Below are positions 47,135-59,000 of a stretch of DNA of 64,000 nucleotides, piece after piece. Below the pieces are notes generated by a model. The model saw only the letters and a list, made by a program, of their open reading frames with translations, was not told the DNA's origin and did no database searches. Each line of letters opens with the position of its first letter. Position 1 is the stretch's first letter. The DNA is taken from contig OX388307.1 in assembly GCA_947579605.1 (NCBI GenBank), positions 21,801,237 through 21,865,236 of the forward strand, in the 5' to 3' direction. The DNA is from Athripsodes cinereus (Eukaryota > Arthropoda > Insecta > Trichoptera > Leptoceridae). The translations under genes and the position numbers were made by a program.

Positions 47135-48070
47135 TAGAGCAGAGGTTCCCAAACTTTTTTCCCATGGACCACTTTGAAAAATTTGCTGGTTGCGGTGGAC
47201 CCTCTGTATTTCTACCCCCCCCCATCGCTAAATTTTCGAAATGGTCTTATAGGAATTTGAAATATTTCAAAGCTCCTCGGTTTTCTTACAGAATATTTTT
47301 TTTCACAGTACCTTTTTCTACAATATGTAACGGGTATTTGTACCGACTATTGTTTACTTTAAAAATATTACGCGTTTAAATTTCTACCTCCCTGTCGCCA
47401 AATTTTCAAAATGGTATAGGAATTTGGAATATTTCCAAAAATCCTCAGTTTTCTCAAAGAGTATTTTATCCTAGTACCTTTATGAATTTAAAAAGAAAAG
47501 TGTTTGAAACATGTATCCTCCCTGTGCTTACATATGGTCTGGAAACTATCACCTTAACTGCGAGGACCATATATAAATTAAAATGTACACAGCGATCTAT
47601 GGAGAGACAAATGTTAGGCATAAGTCTGAGAGATAGAATCAGAAATGAAGAAATCAGACGCCGGACAAAGGTTGTCGACGTGGTGGATCGTATTGCCAAG
47701 CTAAAGTGGCAATGGGCAGGTCATGTTGCCAGACAGGGAACAGACAGATGGGCACCCAGAGTCCTAGGATGGAGACCATGGGACATGAAAAGAGGAATAG
47801 GCCGGCCTCAGAAACGTTGGGCCGATGATATTGTCCCTGTCGCGGGTAGCAGGTGGATGAGAGAAGCCCAAAGAAGAGAAGAATGGAAGAAATTAGAAGA
47901 GGCCTACATCCAGCAGTGGAGAGACGGCTGAAGAAGAAGAAGAAGAAGACCTTTATCTACAATGTACCGACTATTATTTATGTCAATATCTGGTGCTTTT
48001 ACCGAATACCCGGTACTTTAACTATAGAGTCGTGGACCCCCTTATACAACTCGTACACCCCCGTTTTTTA
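47135..48070. mobile_element. hAT-like remnant with internal ~165-bp duplication
   Basis: It begins cagaggttcccaaacttttt and 'ggaccactttga', the type of terminus found in hAT elements. Inside, 'ctacctccctgtcgccaaat' (about 47381) repeats 'ctaccccccccatcgctaaa' (about 47212), and the following bases agree up to 'gtaccttta'. The right end is not identified; 'gtggacccccttatacaact' (about 48032) may belong to it. A non-LTR insertion with its own target duplication splits the second unit. Confidence 0.5.
47484..47948 (+). pseudogene. 5'-truncated non-LTR retrotransposon, RT C-terminus
   Basis: A 149-codon frame (47482-47931) reads CILPVLTYGLETITLT, then QRSMERQMLGISLRDRIRN, then LKWQWAGHVARQ, then GRPQKRWADDI, and ends EEAYIQQWRDG. 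This is the familiar C-terminal part of RTE/BovB-like or related pol proteins in insects. It ends in an (AAG)n tail. The 8-base word acctttat stands at 47476-47483 and again at 47949-47956, so the insertion edges are exact. The frame is open to the end, so the insertion is fairly young. Confidence 0.85.
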
Positions 48071-48759
48071 GGGGGTTCACGAGAAGCTAGACGGGGTCCT
48101 GATCTAGAGACTAATCTATTTTTAAAAGGAGAAAACGATAAGCTGGTGCGAATTGCAGGAGGAAGCTGGTTCCAGAGCCTAGCGCCGGTTCTATTCGGGT
48201 TCTCATTTAAATACCTCTTTTATCAATAACGACCAAAGTTTCAAATGGACACTAACTTTATATGAGGCAGAGAGTGAAGGTTATTTTTAAAATTCAAATT
48301 TAATAGTTATAAAGCGATGTATAATGCAATATATTTAATGGAGTTTAATGTGAGGGGACACTGTTTTCTAGAATCCGCAATGAATTTGAACTTGTCGATG
48401 AAAAAACTTCAAAGCGTTCACAACGATCGGGGTAATATTCACCACTCACTGCAACTTCAGGTCGGTCCAAAATCGCATGAAATCGAGCATTGTAAACTGG
48501 TCTTTATAATGTCTTTGTTTCGATTTGACATCTGTCAAAGTGATCAATGTCAGATTAGGGCAATTAGGGTCGTGATTTGTAAATCGTAAATTAAAACGTG
48601 AAATACTGTACAATTCGAGGGCCGTGTCTCGTACAGCGATATAAAATAATTCTGTAATTAAATTAAGTAATAGTACTTAGGTAGCCATCATAGTTTATTA
48701 AATTAAGGAGTGAGGTGGCTGCCAGAAATGATGTTAATATTGTGAATATGTGACGTGTT

Positions 48760-51700
48760 ATGAATCAAAGTGAGCCAAGTGTTGATTCTCCGGAGATATC
48801 AGCAGATATTGATAAGGAGACCACAAATGATTCTTCTGTGGATGAAAACAGTGCCCCCGCTTCCAGCGAGTCCGAGGTTGTACCAACGTCATCTAATGAT
48901 CAGCCCCCAGGGAAAAAAATAACTTGGAATATGGTTTTACGAGAAATATTATTTATACTTGCTTTAGCTTTAACAACATACGATGCCTTACAAAATTCGT
49001 GAGTGTATTTGTTATAAAAATTATTTAAATGTGATTTTTTTAAATTTCATATTAGTAAAATATCCTAATATTTAGTTAAACTCCTGGACATACTTATGTT
49101 AAATTTTTAGCCCTCCAAAAATATCCAGAACGCCGACTGCTCTACCACTGTTTGGTAAGGGATCCTTGGTGAGTGATTGGTATAAGGGACAATTGTCTGC
49201 TGCTCTAACAAGAATTTCCTCTTCGGAAATATCCTTTGTTATGTACTACGCACCGTGGGATGCAGAGACACAGCATGTTAGCAAAGAATTTGAAAAGGCT
49301 GCCCTTATTATGTTCAAACAGGTATATAAAATATTATTTACTATTATTATTTATAAGATTACGGCAACCCGAAAATATTATTTATCTTAATACTTATATT
49401 AAAATTTCCATGTAACATAAGGTAATAATAGGTATAAAATGGAAATGTAACCTATAACTACAACGTGATCAATTATGTTTTATGAATTTTATTATTAATA
49501 TTTACATGATTATTTAATATTTCACCAGGAAAATGATAATCTGTGGAAATTTGGTTGATTTCATGGACATCAAATTATATATTTGGACAACAAATAATAA
49601 TAAATATGGAATTCCACAGTGTTAATAACGAAACATTCGAAAAATTATATTTTTAAAATATTTTCCTACATATTTCATCACAAGCTCACTACAAATATCG
49701 GAGACTATATCGAATACTCAAATGAAGGAAATGATATTCAGGGTTACCAGTATATAAATACAGTACACACCAAAGAAAAAGATTATAATACAACTAATAA
49801 ACAACAACTACAAAATCAAATTCAATAATAATATTGGACATAAATGTGTAAAATGCATAAAAACACCAGGTCAACCCTAACCTTACCTACAATCTGTCAT
49901 AGATAAAAAAAGTTATTATTCAATGTTATTATTACAAACCATTGTATTAGGTTATATATATATAAAAAATTAATACATAAGGCTACCATACAAGGTTTAG
50001 TAAAGACAATGTGATACAAAAAAGAAGAACGCATAATATTAGACATTGCCACAAATAATGGATACAAAGAAACAGAAATAAAGAAATTAATAAATAAAAG
50101 GAAGAAATTATCATGCATACATAAATATGTATATCATAAAGTAAAAAATACAGATAATAAAAAACCTTGTAGAAGAATTTTGTATACAGGAAAATTAACA
50201 ACAGATTTAGTTAATAAATGCTCAAGTGATTTCAAACCAGCTTATTATACAAATAATAGCATTAAAAAATACATCTTAAATAATAAATCCAAAATACCTG
50301 ACCTGCAGAAAAGTGGAGTGTACAAAATAAACTGCCATGACTGTGACGCCTTATACGTTGGACAGAGTGGCAGAAGGATAGAAAAACGTTACCAGGAACA
50401 TAAAAAAGGAGTTAAAAACATACTCATCAACAGTGAGATGGCAGACCATGCCAGGAATACAGGCCACACATTCAACATAGAAGATGTAGAACTGATACAC
50501 CATTGCAGCAAGGGGAAGAAGTTAGATGTTTTGGAATCATTGTCTATTAATCAATGTAAAGGGTTTTTCAACAAGGACTTTGTTTTTTAAAACAAAATAA
50601 AACGAAAAAATTTGATGAAGATTAAAATTTTTATTGAATTACAAAGAGAAAAGTTTGGCAATTATGCATGAAAAATGATATCTGACAAATGTCCACCACG
50701 AGCACGCTGACAGATGTCGATTCTTTCATCAAAGTTTTTAATCACTTTTTGGCAAAATGGCGGGACTATTTCGCTAATCACATCACGGATTTTGAGTTTT
50801 AAGGCTGCAATCGATTCGATTGGCTCCGTATAGACTCTGTCCTTAACATAGCCCCACAAAAAATAATCCAGTGGCGTTAAATCACACGATCTGGCTGGCC
50901 ACTTAACAGCTGAGTTTCGTGAAATCATGCGATCGGGAAATTTGGTTTGCAATAAATTGATCGTTTCATTGGCTGTGTGACATGTGGCACCGTCCTGTTG
51001 AAACCACATGTCAGTGATATCCACGTCATCAATAATAGGCCAAAATTGAGTTGTCAACATCTTGCGATAGCGTGATCCATTGACCGTTACCGCATTTCCA
51101 GTCTCATCTTCGAAAAAAAACGGCCCAATCACGCCTCCAGACCACATAGCGCACCATACAGTGACACGCTGAGCATGCAACGGCTTCTCAATAATTGCTT
51201 TAGGATTTTCAGAAGCCCAAATGCGGCAATTTTGCTTGTTGACGTACCCTGACAAGTGAAAATGGGCTTCGTCTGAAAAAATGATTTTTTCAGAAAAACC
51301 AGCGGGTTGTTCCTGAATGAATTGAGGGAATCTACGGCGATTTGAATGGTCGTTCGGCTTCAATTCCTGCACCAGTTGAACCTTGTAAGGCTTCAAAGCC
51401 AAATCCTTACGCAAAATTCGCCATGTGGTGGTTTTGGATAACCCCAATTGTCGAGAACGTCGAGGAGTTGACAAATTTGGATCTGCTTCAACACTGTGGC
51501 TCACGGCTGCGATGTTTTCAGTTGAACGACCCGGTCGTACACGCGTTGGTGTTAACACATTTTGTATCGAGCCTGTCGACTCAAATTTAGCGACCAAATT
51601 CTTAATAGCGGTCTCAGAAGGACGATTATGTTGTCCGAAAATATCACGAATTTGACGAAATGTCACTTTAGCAGAACCACCATTTTCATAATGGATTTTA

Positions 51701-52969
51701 ATTATTTTAATGCGATTTTCAAGCGAAATTGAATTCATTGCAACAATTGCCAATGCATCCACTACGAATACGTCAAAAAATTAAATAAATTAAATGTCAA
51801 AACTATCATGTTGCTGGTGTTGCCACAATTAAAAAACAAAGTTCTTGTTGAACAACCCTTTATATTAGAAAATAAGAATATTATTAATGTACAGGTCCCA
51901 TCCCTATCATCCCCCCTATTGTCATTAATTACTCCCACTCCAACCCCTACCTCACTTTCTCCCCCACTCCCGACTCCACCCACCACTTGTCAGGATACTT
52001 GATTTTTATGTTTAGTTTTAGTTCTGAAGATGAGACAGTAGGTCTTGAAAAACGTTTAAACAAATAAAATTGTAAAAGTGGAAAATACAGTGTTTGTTTT
52101 TTCAAAAATAGTTTATTAAAATGGAATTCCACAATGTTAATGATCACACATTTGAAAAATTACAATGTGATCGTATTTGGTAGTGTTCCGGAAGGGACTT
52201 GAATCCGAAATTCTTCTTTTTACAACTTCGGGAGGATTATTCCTCTGTTAAAATAATACTTGTAGTTTAGCCTTGTCTCAGTAATGCTAGAATAATTCAT
52301 ACAAAACTTACAAATACATGAGCTAAGAGGAACAAGATGATTATTGTCAATAATGGGTTAAGTTGCTACCTATATCAGGATATTAGATTAACTTTTTAAT
52401 ACTTTTACTTAATTAGGATAAATCTGTTCATGAAAATAAGTTCCACATAGATATTGATTAAGCCATATTCAATTATAAGATTAATTGATATCATATTTGG
52501 TTAGTTGGAAGATATCGCGTCCCTGCGATAAACTCGCCCATTGTGCAAAATATTTGTATATACGATATACCATGTTGTAATCTTATTCTTTGTGTTTAAA
52601 TATTTTGTACAATAAAGTTTATTATTATTATTATTATTATATTTTCATAACTAATTCTCTATACTATAATAACTTATGTTCTCACAATTATAAACATATA
52701 CAATATATAAGAAATGTATACATGTGTCATAAACTTGACGAAATGTGCAGTATGCTAAAATTTACTTTGTCTCACTAAACAATATTCACTGCGATCTGTG
52801 TTATAAATCATTGTTATTTTGTGATATTTCGCAGGTACACTTCTCCGCTGTTAACTGTTGGCAGCCTGGTGGAGAGTGTCGGTTGCAGCATAATAAGATC
52901 TCTGTGTGGCCCATCATCATAGTCTACACAGTTCATCTCAAGAGTGTTGTTTACACAGGTTAGTTAAAA

Positions 52970-53011
<42 letters not shown>

Positions 53012-56000
53012 TTACCTAAATTATTTTTATTTATGCAATAGTGTATTATCAACATTATAATTAAAACGATACTTAAAAGGCTATTTAGCGTAACCGACAA
53101 AAACCGAACTTTACAGGGGAAGTTTTTTTTTGTTTAAAAAAAATATACAAGTCTTAGATGATTGAAATTTTGTGTCATAGTTAATAAAAATGTGGCAAAT
53201 CAAAGTGTGATTGACTGCTACATAAAAAAGCATGCTTTCTGGTACTTATGTCGCTTACGACAATTTCTCTGGATATGTTAGTTCACCAGTCCACACGTTT
53301 TGTGTCGGTTAAGATAATATTATAGTAGATTTACATGCAGCAAATGACCATAAAAGGAGAGTAATGAAATTTAATATATGAAATATAGTTGTTTTATTAA
53401 GATATTTGAGATATAATTAATAATCAATTTAAAAAATTATATATATTTGCATAAAAAATGATAATTTTCGATAAAATTACAAATCAAACATACAAAACTG
53501 TAAAATAATGTAAGACTTAGGTGGTATTTAAAATGCGTACTTACTGGTAAAATGACTAATTAACTAGTAACGTATATACACATTCGAAAGGTATTTACCT
53601 TCTTACTTAGGTAAGAAAAAAAAACAATACAAACATAGAAATGTTAATACTTAAATAATAACACACAAGAAAAAATAGAAAAAAAGTGTTGATAAAAGTG
53701 TTAAAAAAATAATAAACATAATCATTGATGGTCATTATACGTCATGTCCTCTTCGTCGGTTTCTGGTAACTCATCAGGGTGTGTGGATGAGCTCTTCATA
53801 CTTAGGTACTCATCATGAAACCTCTCTGGGATAATCATTTTTTCGCACAATTTCTTTAAATCTTGAAATTTTGATTCGTTTACCTTCAAATTCCCGTTGT
53901 ATTTTTTGCGGACCAGATTCCATTTGTTGTTCATTTTGTCGAGTCTTCTTTATGCATATTTGATCTTGATCAGAATTTTCGAAATAGCCGTATTTTAGAA
54001 AAATATTTCCTTTTTCAAATACAACAATGCGGAGTTTATTAAATTTTATTTTGTGTTTATTTGGTATGTAAACTGTACAAAATGATTTCCAGTCTAGAAA
54101 ATGGTCATGTTTCAAAATATGTACTTCATAGTTATCTGGTCTTGTCCTGGAATTTCTTATGAGTGTTGGCCACTCGGAAGGAGCCCAAACAGTTCTGTGC
54201 TTAAGAAATGATTCGATCGTCGCATGAATAGAATCAACGGGCATCATCGTGTGGCCAGGTAACAAAAATGTAACTTTTATTTGTATTATGTTGATGGAGC
54301 TTTCGAGAAAATATGAAATCATAGCGAGCATTTGTCTGTTCCTATTCTGTCCCGCACAGCTATCACAATAAAGAAGGACTTTTTTATATTTTCCACACAG
54401 ATCAACCTCTTTGAGGTACTCAAAAATAATGGAAGATATTTCATTACTTCCTCTTTTCCCGTCTATTTCCCCCCAAAGGTAGCAATGTCCTTTTCTTGTA
54501 CCGCTTTCATAAATACTTTCATTGTAAAATGAATATTTTCGGCTGTAGTAAAGATTAACACTATCTCCGTGGGGTGTGTTTAAAACTTTTTGGAGGTCAA
54601 AACTCAGGCAAAGAGCTTCAGGATCTGTTTGTTGAATCTTTTGGTCATTTAGAAAAAGTTCATATGCCTTATTCTTATCTGTCATGTGATTTTTAAACTC
54701 TTCAGAGTTGTGTACCTCTAATTGTTTTTCGATGGTAAGATTTTTAATTTTCTCACATATTGACACTTGTCTTTTTTAGGAAGATGAAATCCTAAATTAA
54801 ATTTTGTTTTGAAAATATTACGGAAGATTTTTGAATGAACTTTAAGGTGTTCTTTGTCATTCTCGGTTAAATATTTTTCATACATTCCGCATAGGTGTGA
54901 AATATTTCTGAATTCTACAGGTAAATATTTTCTTTCAGTTTTATTTCGGCAATAATGAGATTTCACTGCTGGTAGATATTTAATAAACATTATAATGGAG
55001 TCTATTTTCTGCGGGTCTGTTTTATTTGGTGGAGGTTGACGTCCACGTTGATCTATCCGTGCTATATTATGTACCTTTTGTAAGGTATAGCGAAGTAACA
55101 TTTGTGAAATATTGAGAGTTTTTATGAGAAATTGTTGACACACTTTATGTTTCTTTTCGTGCCAAGAAATATTATACTCGTATGTTGTGTGTCGTTTACT
55201 GTGTCCAACAACTCTTTTCCTTTTAATAGGTTTTTCTTTCACACATGTCAGAAGCCAGTTTTTCTGTCTTTCAGTATTAGCCATTCCCCAATAAAAGTTG
55301 TGAATATGCATTCTATCTTCTTCAGTGAAATTATTGCTGCAATTGTTTCCACATTTTTTTCCCTGACATGGATTTGGTTGCACAAATTTCCCTACGCCTG
55401 TACACTTTTCTGCACGCTTAATTTTCTTTTTAGATTTTTTTTTCTCCTTTCGCATCCCCAATTCACCAACAATATCCGAATCTGAATTTCTTCTTTCCGA
55501 ATTGCCTTCGCTATCCTCAGAAGATTCATCAGGAATGTTGTCAGGTCTCCAAGAATCTTCAGATAAGGAAAAATCTTCATCATCATCAAAGTTATGTTCT
55601 GAGATGGGATCATTTACCACCACCTCAAAGATTTGGGACTCGCCATCTTCTTCAGACTCTGATGAATAGTCTACAATCCTAATGCGATTAACTGCACCAG
55701 GAACTTCTTCCGTCGATTTATTTGCACAAGACATTCCTCTTTTCTATAAAAAACAAAAAAAAATGCTAATTATAACAACCCCGTGACATAAAAATTTTAT
55801 ATAATTTTAAAACAAATATAATGTTCACTCGCAGACTTCAATGGTTACTTCCCTAAGGATATTGTACTACACTTATTTATTAAAACATGTTAATAATTAA
55901 ATAATATATTCCAATAACATTTTTTCAAAAATAAAAAATCCTAAACAGCATAATTAAAAGCATAATGCGTACACTATTTCCCTTAATTTGTAGGAAAAAT

Positions 56001-59000
56001 GGATATCTTACCTTTGTTTTATTTAAATCCATTATAAATCGTATTTTATTGCATCAAGAATAATTAGTATGAGCACTCTCCACCACGTCACTTACACAAA
56101 TGATATCGATATGTGATTGTAATACTGTATAAAGAAACAATCTAGTTGCTGCAGGAATAGAAATTCGACAGGAATATTCTAGCAAAAAATTAAAAGGAAC
56201 GTCATAACCAAAGATATACGTCATAACAGTCATACTGCAAGTTAGAACAAATTAGATTTTGCAAATTATCGTAACCGACTTAGATGCCGCTTACGATAAA
56301 TCAAACGAGTCGCATACGCTAAGTTGGTAGTCAATAAAAATGTTACAAAATCTTACGATAAAATAACATTTCAGTGTTACTTCGTATTATTTTCCTTACT
56401 GTTTATGGTAGTCGGATACATTGGCGGGCAATATTTTTTAGAGTCGCTTGCGATAAAAATGTCAATTTCGGCAAAAATGTCGTTTACACTAATTGGCCTT
56501 TCAGGTGTCGAAAAATAATATGAGTGCCGTCGAAACAAAACTTCATTGATTTATTTACAAATATTAAACTATGAATGTAAAAATGTTACTATTTTAACTG
56601 GCTACACACACTAGAAACAAAAATATTACAAGTAGAAAGAAAAATGTAGTGTTTTTTCAGATTCACTGTTTTGGAATTGATATGGCTTTGCTTCCATATG
56701 CTGCTTAGTAAAATAAGTATAAAAAGAGAAATTAATATTATTTGACATTCTAGGTCCATTGATATAATGTTATTATTAACGATTCTCAAGTTTTTATCAT
56801 TTAAGTTAGAAGTGTGGATGGCATAAAATGTAAATTACTTTCTTCTATAAAGTTTTTTAATTTTTTTTATTCACAAAATTATCTCATCATGGAAATTATA
56901 TGATTTCAGGTCCAAAAGACACAATGAGTATGGTGAAGTTTCTTCGTAATGTGATGAAACCAATCAACAGAGTGACAAACACCGGTGATCTTATGAGCTT
57001 AGTGGCTGTGTGTGATGTAAATAATTTTAAATTAAATTATTATTCTCATTTCATGGCATGTCTCCTGGTAGCTTAATTGGTAGTGACACTAGTAGCATCT
57101 CATTGTATATCAAAACAATGATTTGAATCCTAAAAAAATGTTGATATTCATGGTATTTATGTAAAAAATTATTTAGTACATAGGTAATGATAGATACAAT
57201 AACTCTATTTACCTACACAAGGAAGTATCCTGCATGCGGTACCCATACTATCTATCTCTGAACTATGTTTATATGTGAACCTGTCATTGTGATTTATAAG
57301 AAAAAAAATTTAATGCCTTCAGCATGTTTTAGGCATCTACACCTTGCAAAAAAATGGGTTTCAGGTTCAAGTCCCATCCAGGATACTATTAAATAAGGTG
57401 ACATTGTCTTTTGTAAGCCGTAAAAAAAAATCATGTGCAAGTTTTACACATTTTCTGTTAACTGTTATGTTATAACATTGATAATCAATATTTCAATCAT
57501 CATTTTAATTTATTCTATTTTTATTAAGTTTCTCAGCATAATCTCACTCTTGTAAAATACTTTGGGAAGTTATTTGAAAAAGCAAATAATGAGGAATTTT
57601 AATTACCTACCTATAACTTAGAATATTTTAATATATTCTTTTATTGATTTCAGGCTGTTGTAGTTGGATTTGAGTCCATGTCAAAAGACAAGAAGTCAAC
57701 AACTTATAACAAATTTTATAGTGTAGCTCTCAAGTCCTTAGAGTACGATCCTTTTGGAGATGTGTGTTTCGCTGTTGTGACTTCACCCAAATTGGCCAAT
57801 CAGTTGGGTGTAGAGTATCTCCCTAATCTCCAGTTGATGCTGTGGAATGAAACATTGGTAAGAAATCATAACAATTTTGCAAATTGTTTGAATAATCGAA
57901 ATTTTTATATTTATCCATGGCATGTGTCGGTGAGTAATCAAAAAATTCATTCCATTTATCAAACCTACAGATAGTCCTCTGTGTGCCATACATTCATAAT
58001 GGATAGCATGCCCTGTTGATGAATTGAAAATATAAATGATTTAAGCATGTAACACGGCGACCGGTGTGGCGCGGAGGCTAACGCACTTGCCTTTGAGTCA
58101 CGAGGTCCCGGGTTCGATTCCCGGCCAGGGCAAAATGAAGAATGACCTTTTTCAGATTGTCCTGGGTCTGGGTATTACATGTATGTATATGTGTTTAGTG
58201 CATTGTATATGTGTATCGCCGTGTTAGTACCCATAATACAAGATTCATATCTTAGTTTGGGACTAGCTCGGTCTGTGTGAATTGTCTACACGTGTTATGT
58301 TATGTTATGTTATGTTATGTATGTTTGGACAATATCAATTTGCTGTCATTTTTTTATACTGAACTGAATTTTTCTGTGTATATCTGCATGCAAATATTTT
58401 GACTACTAAGTAGTTTGTTTTGCAGAACACTTAGAATGCTGACTTTAATTTTTCTTTAGGAATATCCAGCAGATTTAGAGTTCATCGATGACAATATAAT
58501 GTCCTGGGTGTGGGAGAATGTTCATAAGAAATTGAGTTGGCGAATCCCTCAGTGGCAGAAATCTTTTGCTCTGCAAAAACTGTTTTCTGCAGGACCAGTG
58601 ATGGTGCTGTTTACTCCTAGGAACTTATATGAGAAAAGGAATCCTAATTATGATCTGGTAGGTACTTATTTTTTTGTCATAGTGTACGGCAACCTATAAG
58701 ATCTATTGTACTTTCCCTACTTTGTTTGCCTGTTGTTGTGTAATTGAAACAAGCTCTGGATATTTTATTAAGCTTAGGATCTTCAGTTTATAGATGATAT
58801 TTTGTTTTGAGGGAATTATTTTTTCATTTAGTAGTATAGGTATATAAGGGTAAGGCTCAAAAATCGTGCTGATTCTGAGAAAAACTATTGTCATCTCACT
58901 TTAACCTGCATAACAATATATTTTATGAATGTCGTTGCAGTGTGATTTGCATGTATTTTTAATACAATTGTTAAAAAATAATAATTTAATTTACCTAATC

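Larger units (their letters stand above)
49606..52162 (+). mobile_element. Penelope-like element, internally deleted, with nested mariner
   Basis: Direct repeats 'atggaattccacartgttaa' plus 20 further similar bases stand at 49606-49647 and 52121-52162, as expected for the terminal repeats of Penelope-like elements. Between them are remains of the ORF: a segment ILDIATNNGYKETEIKKLI (the linker before the endonuclease) and a GIY-YIG endonuclease. Most of the reverse transcriptase is missing. The mariner at 50559-51860 interrupts the ORF. A hammerhead-like motif lies at 52024-52055. The whole block is in TXNDC11 intron 2. Confidence 0.8.

Noticed and set aside
51808..52002. 64-codon frame with a proline/threonine-rich run downstream of the mariner
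   Set aside because: Its first part lies in the mariner inverted repeat; the remainder is the tail of the interrupted Penelope ORF, not an independent gene.
54332..55485. Plus-strand frames of 66 and 117 codons over the DUF7869-like gene
   Set aside because: Antisense shadows; the minus strand has conserved family blocks throughout.
56495..56525. Target duplication for the DUF7869-like transposon
   Set aside because: Flanks (…gatactta before, caggtgtcg… after) do not match at 2, 3, 4 or 8 bases; I report the element without a duplication.
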